Of a DNA stretch of 9,771 nt, positions 7,043 through 9,771 are shown in pieces (position 1 is the stretch's first letter; every line of letters begins with the position of its first letter). Position numbers and translations under genes: made by a program. The DNA comes from an uncultured Ruminococcus sp. (GTDB taxonomy: Bacteria > Bacillota_A > Clostridia > Oscillospirales > Ruminococcaceae): the NCBI GenBank assembly GCA_937880065.1, contig CALFMA010000298.1, positions 1 to 9,771 on the forward strand. Direction: 5' to 3'. The notes under the pieces were generated by a model. It saw only the letters and a program-made list of their open reading frames with translations, was not told where the DNA came from and made no database searches.

Positions 7043-7764
7043 TAACCCTCACCGCCTTTCAATACCTGCATAATGTGTCCTCTCATAATTTCATAGCCAT
7101 TGGTGCAAATCAACAGAACCGCCACAAGATAGCGTCTGTGTCTTTCGAGTGTTTTTCTTTCAACTCCTGCCCCGTCTGCAAGGGCTGCAAGAGGAACTCT
7201 TTTTGTTCGGAGGAAATCCGCTAAAATCTGTGGATTATTCCTTGCATAGCGGACAGCTTTTCCGCATATTTCAAGAGTTCTCCGCTGCTTAGGGGAATTC
7301 TCGGCAATATCGGTGAAAGAAACACCAAATTCCTCCATTTGTGCCGATAATTCGTCGATTTCCTGCTTTGTAGCTTCACGGATTTCATTTTCGCTGAACT
7401 CATTGCGGCTATCACCGATTGTATCAATAAGTTCGTTTTTATTTTCCTCATCGGGCATATTCAGGGAAATATTGCCCATATTTCGCTTTTCACGACGATA
7501 GTAGTCAATAAGGCGATTTTTTATCTGTAAAGCTGCAAATTTGAGAAATGAGCCACGGAGTTTCGAGTAATTGCAGATAGCCTCGTAAAAGGCAAACATT
7601 GCAATACTCAATTCATCATCGCTCTGTTCGGGGGAGCGATTGATAAATTTCGCCGTTTCCGACTTTATAAACGGCATATAATCAGATATAAGCGCATCTG
7701 ATTCAGATTTATCTTTTTTTGCAAGAGCAACTCTTGCGGCAATCTCATGAGTTTCGGAGTCCAT
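7042..7764 (-). CDS. sigI: RNA polymerase sigma factor SigI
   Basis: This 240-aa alternative sigma-70-family factor has a region 2 block reading ISDYMPFIKS (26-35), DDELSIAMFAFYEAI (49-63), KLRGSFLKFAALQIKNRLID (68-87) and YYRRE, matching SigI proteins. The C-terminal SigI domain (about 158-232) has SPKQRRTLE, RVPLAALADGAGVERKTLER (189-208) and RRYLVAVLLI, the promoter-reading helix-turn-helix. The start at 7764 has GGAGGTG seven bases upstream. It is followed with a one-base overlap by the rsgI-like gene. In known systems SigI drives envelope, heat-stress or cellulosome genes and its own operon. Both a sigma-A promoter and a sigma-I-like promoter stand upstream, implying basal expression plus autoregulation. 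Confidence 0.92.
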   Translation of the reverse strand: MDSETHEIAARVALAKKDKSESDALISDYMPFIKSETAKFINRSPEQSDDELSIAMFAFYEAICNYSKLRGSFLKFAALQIKNRLIDYYRREKRNMGNISLNMPDEENKNELIDTIGDSRNEFSENEIREATKQEIDELSAQMEEFGVSFTDIAENSPKQRRTLEICGKAVRYARNNPQILADFLRTKRVPLAALADGAGVERKTLERHRRYLVAVLLICTNGYEIMRGHIMQVLKGGEG

Positions 7765-7783
7765 TTCTGCACCTCCAGTTATT

Positions 7784-7820
7784 TATAGTATACGTAAGGA
7801 TTTCAAAAAAATCGGGGTAT
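7784..7820 (-). promoter_or_regulatory. Sigma-I-like autoregulatory promoter of sigI-rsgI
   Basis: On the - strand ATACCCC (7820-7814) is followed after 19 bases by CGTA (7794-7791) and TACTATA (7790-7784). The ACCCC -35 and CG-A -10 resemble described sigma-I promoters. The same signature with identical spacing occurs ahead of the divergent secreted-protein gene. It starts transcription about 20-30 bases before the sigI start codon. Confidence 0.6.
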
Positions 7821-7827
7821 TTTCTTT

Positions 7828-7856
7828 ATTATATAATAAAAAAATCTGAAAGTCAA
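7828..7856 (-). promoter_or_regulatory. Sigma-A promoter of sigI-rsgI
   Basis: TTGACT (7856-7851, - strand) and a perfect TATAAT (7833-7828) are separated by 17 bases. It lies just upstream of the sigma-I-like promoter and would supply basal expression of the operon. Confidence 0.78.
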
Positions 7857-7920
7857 TGGATAAATTCTAAAAATAACGAATTTTAAACTTTTTCAAATTT
7901 TTTCAAAAAAATTTTTTCGG

Positions 7921-7957
7921 ATACCCCACTTTTGGGATTTGACCTCCGTAAACTATA
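7921..7957 (+). promoter_or_regulatory. Sigma-I-like promoter of the secreted repeat protein
   Basis: ATACCCC (7921-7927), 19 bases, CGTA (7947-7950), AACTATA (7951-7957). This copies the element ahead of sigI on the other strand. Upstream (about 7885-7917) are A- and T-runs of 5-7 bases, as expected for an UP-like or bent region. A TTGACC at 7939-7944 lacks a good -10 partner, so a sigma-A reading is weaker. Confidence 0.6.
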
Positions 7958-8112
7958 GACATAAGGACACGGAAAGCAGATGAAACCTCGAGGCATCAGT
8001 TAAGCCGTAGAATTTATCGTTAATAAAGGGTACTCTAAAAAACGGAACACGAGTAGAATCAAGCCGTGAGGAGTTTTTTAGAGGTTCCCATAAGATTTAA
8101 GGAGTGTTTATT
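7958..8112 (+). promoter_or_regulatory. Structured 5' leader of the secreted-protein gene (unidentified RNA)
   Basis: About 150 transcribed bases precede the start codon. Two units of the form ACGGAA ... AAGCCGT occur (7969-8008 and 8042-8067), and in each ACGG can pair with CCGT. In unit 1 GATG/CATC can pair inside around CCTCGAGG. Unit 2 lies within the perfect 11-bp stem CTCTAAAAAAC (8033-8043)/GTTTTTTAGAG (8073-8083), so its pairing partly competes with that stem. The ribosome binding site AAGGAG (8099-8104) follows closely. I could not match it to a riboswitch class I know. Together with the promoters, this accounts for the 348-bp gap at 7765-8112. Confidence 0.45.
8028..8089. repeat. 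62-bp imperfect palindrome with GGG..CTCTAAAAA ends
   Basis: The left end GGGTACTCTAAAAAAC (8028-8043) and the inverted right end, read as GGGAACCTCTAAAAAAC (8089-8073), match apart from a one-base gap and one difference. GGGCATCTCTAAAAA also occurs once at 4721-4735, directly after the second sortase. The ends resemble short terminal inverted repeats, so this could be a small non-coding mobile element remnant. It could equally be purely an RNA hairpin. Confidence 0.45.
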
Positions 8113-9039
8113 ATGAATTACAAGAAGATTACAGCCGCAATTACAGCTATTTGCTTACTTTCAGTTGCTACAGGCGCAACAGCTCTCGCTGCAAAGAATA
8201 TCGCAGCAGATACAGCTGAGGACAGCGTAGTAACAGAGGAAACAACTGAGGCTACAGAGGAAACTACAGAAGAAGCTGCTGACGAAGAAGCAGCTGAGGA
8301 CGAGGAAGCTACAGATGCTCCCGAAGTTGAAGCTCCCGAAGCTGAGAAGCCTGTTAAGCCTGCACCTCCTGTAATTGAGGATGAAGAAATCACAGAGGGC
8401 GAAGAAGTTGAGGAAGACACAGAGAAGCCCGAAAAGCCTGAAAAGCCTGCTAAGCCTGCAAAGAAGGCTGGCAAGAAGGAAATCGTAGAGATGATCAATG
8501 TAACATTTGATCTTGAAACTGCTGATTTCGTTGACGAAGACGCTAAGGCTGCTTGGTTTGAGTTCTGCCTCAACAACCTTGAAGATGCTGCTCCAAAGGC
8601 TGATAAGCCCGCAGCTGACAAGGACGCTGATAAGCCTGTAAAGGTTAAGACAGACAAGAAGGCTATTATCGAGAAAATCAACGAAACATTTGACCTCGAA
8701 GCTTGCAGCTTCATTGATGATGATGCAAAGACAGCTTGGTTTGAATACTGCACAATTCTCAACACAAAGCCTGAAAAGCCTACTGCTCCTGCACCTGAGG
8801 TTGACGAGAACGGCAACGTAATTAAGCCTGAGCCTCCTACACCTCCCACACCTGAGCTTGACGAAAACGGCAGCGTAATCGATTCCATGACCACCTCAGA
8901 AACATGGACCGGAATGTGGCACCGTAACTACTGCGAACTGGATATCCCCCGGATCCCCACGACTCCCGGCAGCTACACGGTCACCGTTTACTTCAACGGC
9001 GCGCTGGCAGCCGATGTTCCCTTTACTGTCGTGGAGTAA
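8113..9039 (+). CDS. Secreted acidic/Pro-rich protein with two unknown repeats; C-terminus doubtful
   Basis: I do not recognise this 308-aa protein. A signal peptide (about 1-26, ending ALA-A) leads to a Glu/Thr/Ala-rich acidic segment (about 35-68) and a Pro/Lys/Glu linker (about 70-120). A ~32-residue repeat appears twice (121-152 and 182-213; 21 of 32 identical), each holding TFDLE, DAK and AWFE(F/Y)C. A Pro-rich stretch follows with PE(V/L)DENG(N/S)VI twice. The last ~50 residues, including PGSYTVTVYFNG, resemble the end of an Ig-like secreted domain and are encoded in a different codon style. The start is ATG 8113, eight bases after AAGGAG; a GTG in frame at 8104 lies inside that site. 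No LPXTG or membrane anchor is present. It is likely under sigma-I control. Existence and export are well supported; function is unknown. Confidence 0.75.
   Translation: MNYKKITAAITAICLLSVATGATALAAKNIAADTAEDSVVTEETTEATEETTEEAADEEAAEDEEATDAPEVEAPEAEKPVKPAPPVIEDEEITEGEEVEEDTEKPEKPEKPAKPAKKAGKKEIVEMINVTFDLETADFVDEDAKAAWFEFCLNNLEDAAPKADKPAADKDADKPVKVKTDKKAIIEKINETFDLEACSFIDDDAKTAWFEYCTILNTKPEKPTAPAPEVDENGNVIKPEPPTPPTPELDENGSVIDSMTTSETWTGMWHRNYCELDIPRIPTTPGSYTVTVYFNGALAADVPFTVVE
8473..8751 (+). repeat. Two coding copies of a ~96-bp (32-aa) repeat
   Basis: Copies lie at 8473-8568 and 8656-8751, 183 bp apart. They encode the paired KKxI(V/I)ExIN ... AWFE(F/Y)C units of the secreted protein. Twenty-one of 32 residues are identical and most other positions are conservative. 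The Lys/Ala/Asp/Pro-rich spacer between them is not repeated. Confidence 0.8.
8878..8895. other. Abrupt composition/codon boundary inside a reading frame
   Basis: Before about 8885, threonine codons of this gene are almost all ACA with a few ACT and no ACC or ACG. After it they are 4 ACC, 2 ACG, 2 ACT and 1 ACA. Bases 8941-9000 contain 37 G or C of 60. The GNAT and tsaD genes downstream share the GC-rich style. Either a horizontal-transfer or recombination edge, or a join of two genomes in assembly, lies here. Confidence 0.6.
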
Positions 9040-9060
9040 CCCTAATTGGCCGCAAAAAAG

Positions 9061-9091
9061 CCGCCTGTACTTCAACTGCAAGTACAGGCGG
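9061..9091. terminator. Bidirectional intrinsic terminator
   Basis: CCGCCTGTACTT (9061-9072) and AAGTACAGGCGG (9080-9091) form a perfect 12-bp stem with a 7-base loop. The - strand side is followed by GCTTTTTTGCGG and the + strand side by TATTTATTATCTTTT. It best serves the acetyltransferase (- strand), but can also end the + strand gene, whose stop codon is 21 bases upstream. Confidence 0.85.
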
Positions 9092-9097
9092 TATTTA

Positions 9098-9592
9098 TTA
9101 TCTTTTGAGCGTGCAGAGCTCGTAGGTCACAGTACCGTCCAAAAGCTTTGCGTAGTCCGAGATCACCCGAAAGCCGCACTTTTTATGAACAGCCAGGGAT
9201 GCACGGTTCTTTTTGTCCACATGAGAATAGACAGTGGAGATTCCACTCTCCCCAAGAGAACCCAAAACTGCTTGCAGCAGCGCTGTGGCAAAGCCCTGTC
9301 CCCGCAAACGGGGCGCTGTTTCCAGTCCTGTAATGATCACACCGTCCTGAAAGCTCTCCACACGGAGCGCTGAAGCATAGTTCCCCTGCTGTACCCACAG
9401 AGCATAGAAGGCGCCGGATTCCCGAAAAAAGGCAAGCAGACTGCTGTAAAAAAACTCCTGGAGCCGCATTTTTTGTTCATATTCCGTGCAGTGGGGGTAT
9501 AGGCGCTTTGCCGCTAACTGATTCGACTGGGTATACACATCCATCAGCCGGTCAAAATCCAAATCCCGTACACAGCGGGCAATTTTCAGCAT
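9098..9592 (-). CDS. GNAT-family N-acetyltransferase
   Basis: This 164-aa cytoplasmic enzyme would transfer an acetyl group from acetyl-CoA to an amine; its substrate is unknown. The acetyl-CoA-binding motif A is GLETAPRLRGQGFATALL, with RGQGFA as the pyrophosphate loop. The C-terminal motif region KKNRASLAVHKKCGFRVI has the typical N-x-x-(S/A)-x-x-(V/L)-(H/Y)-x-K-x-GF pattern. An N-terminal helical extension (about 1-60) precedes these. ATG 9592 is preferred, with GGAG eight bases upstream; an in-frame TTG at 9625 would overlap tsaD and has no clear ribosome binding site. It lies 16 bases after tsaD on the same strand, recalling tsaD-rimI neighbourhoods, but it does not look like canonical RimI. 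The GC-rich codon use matches tsaD and not the region to its left. Confidence 0.82.
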   Translation of the reverse strand: MLKIARCVRDLDFDRLMDVYTQSNQLAAKRLYPHCTEYEQKMRLQEFFYSSLLAFFRESGAFYALWVQQGNYASALRVESFQDGVIITGLETAPRLRGQGFATALLQAVLGSLGESGISTVYSHVDKKNRASLAVHKKCGFRVISDYAKLLDGTVTYELCTLKR

Positions 9593-9608
9593 AAGCGTAT
9601 CTCCGGCA

Positions 9609-9771
9609 TCAAAGGGTTTCGCCAATCAGGGATTTGGTGGCATAGGCATTCAACGACATATCTGCCACATTCCCCGCCAGGTATTCATAGTAGCCCTGAG
9701 CGCCGATCATAGCAGCGTTATCTCCACACAGGGACAGCGGCGGCATATACACCTGTGCTCCCAGTTTTTCT
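9609..9771 (-). CDS. tsaD: TsaD, tRNA threonylcarbamoyladenosine transferase, C-terminal fragment (partial)
   Basis: Only the last 53 codons are in the window; the gene continues beyond the right edge. TsaD transfers the threonylcarbamoyl group to A37 of ANN-decoding tRNAs. The family's C-terminal signature is clear: [21 protein letters not shown], in which CGDNAAMI supplies the conserved Asp-Asn of the metal/nucleotide site, then [11 protein letters not shown] near the end. The stop is TGA at 9611-9609. It is an essential housekeeping gene, GC-rich in style, and probably co-transcribed with the acetyltransferase. Confidence 0.9.
   Translation of the reverse strand, partial: EKLGAQVYMPPLSLCGDNAAMIGAQGYYEYLAGNVADMSLNAYATKSLIGETL

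Noticed and set aside
7980..8003. Seven-codon frame MKPRGIS in the leader
   Set aside because: Only a weak GGAAAG precedes it, the peptide has no attenuation-type codon run, and the same bases can form the GATG/CATC pairing. Kept as an outside possibility only.
7958..8090. Known riboswitch such as c-di-GMP-I/II or c-di-AMP
   Set aside because: The conserved core strings I know for these classes are absent, so I leave the RNA unnamed.
8104..8112. GTG start (MFIM...) for the secreted protein
   Set aside because: The GTG lies within the AAGGAG ribosome binding site; ATG 8113 is correctly spaced.
8118..8894. 258-codon open frame on the - strand, Ser/Ala/Val-rich
   Set aside because: It is the mirror of the acidic, low-complexity + strand gene. 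It has no signal, domain or ribosome binding site, and the + strand reading has a signal peptide and repeats.
9593..9625. TTG start at 9625 for the acetyltransferase
   Set aside because: It would overlap tsaD and lacks a ribosome binding site; ATG 9592 has GGAG at good spacing.
1..9771. CRISPR arrays, tRNA/rRNA genes, intact insertion sequences
   Set aside because: No regularly spaced direct repeats, no cloverleaf or rRNA-like stretch, and no transposase reading frame were seen.

Overview
Most of the window (about 1-8880) looks like an AT-leaning gut Firmicute of the Ruminococcus/Oscillospiraceae kind. It carries Gram-positive LPXTG pilins with sortases, a Spo0A-family regulator, a SigI/RsgI pair, sigma-A type promoters and AGGAGG-like ribosome binding sites. 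Genus-level placement is inference from gene content.

Region 1 (about 59-4776, + strand) is a compact sortase-assembled pilus operon: a 607-aa major pilin ending in LPGTG, a class C pilus-polymerising sortase, a 374-aa minor (probably basal) pilin ending in LPQTG, and a small second sortase. The last three genes overlap each other. The pilin is separated from its sortase by a perfect GC-rich hairpin, and the operon ends in an intrinsic terminator. A second, bidirectional terminator separates it from a convergent gene.

Region 2 (4918-5974, - strand) is a Spo0A-type response regulator with a receiver domain unlike canonical Spo0A. It has a strong sigma-A promoter. Further upstream lies an array of TCGAA motifs, including one exact 0A box, framed by a perfect 13-bp inverted repeat.

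Region 3 (6012-7856, - strand) is a sigI-rsgI operon with its own terminator. The RsgI-like protein has Asp-Thr where other RsgI proteins have the self-cleaving Asn-Pro. Region 4 (7921-9039, + strand) is a divergent gene for a secreted acidic, proline-rich protein with two copies of an unrecognised ~32-residue repeat, preceded by a ~150-nt structured leader. The sigI operon and this gene share the same promoter-like signature, ATACCCC-N19-CGTA-(A/T)ACTATA. The simplest reading is a self-contained sigma-I circuit that autoregulates and drives the secreted protein.

Region 5 (about 8885-9771) differs in base and codon composition. It holds the last ~50 codons of the secreted-protein reading frame, a bidirectional terminator, a GNAT acetyltransferase and the 3' end of tsaD. 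The abrupt change inside one reading frame suggests a recombination boundary or a chimeric assembly, so the C-terminus of the secreted protein and its link to tsaD should be treated as doubtful.
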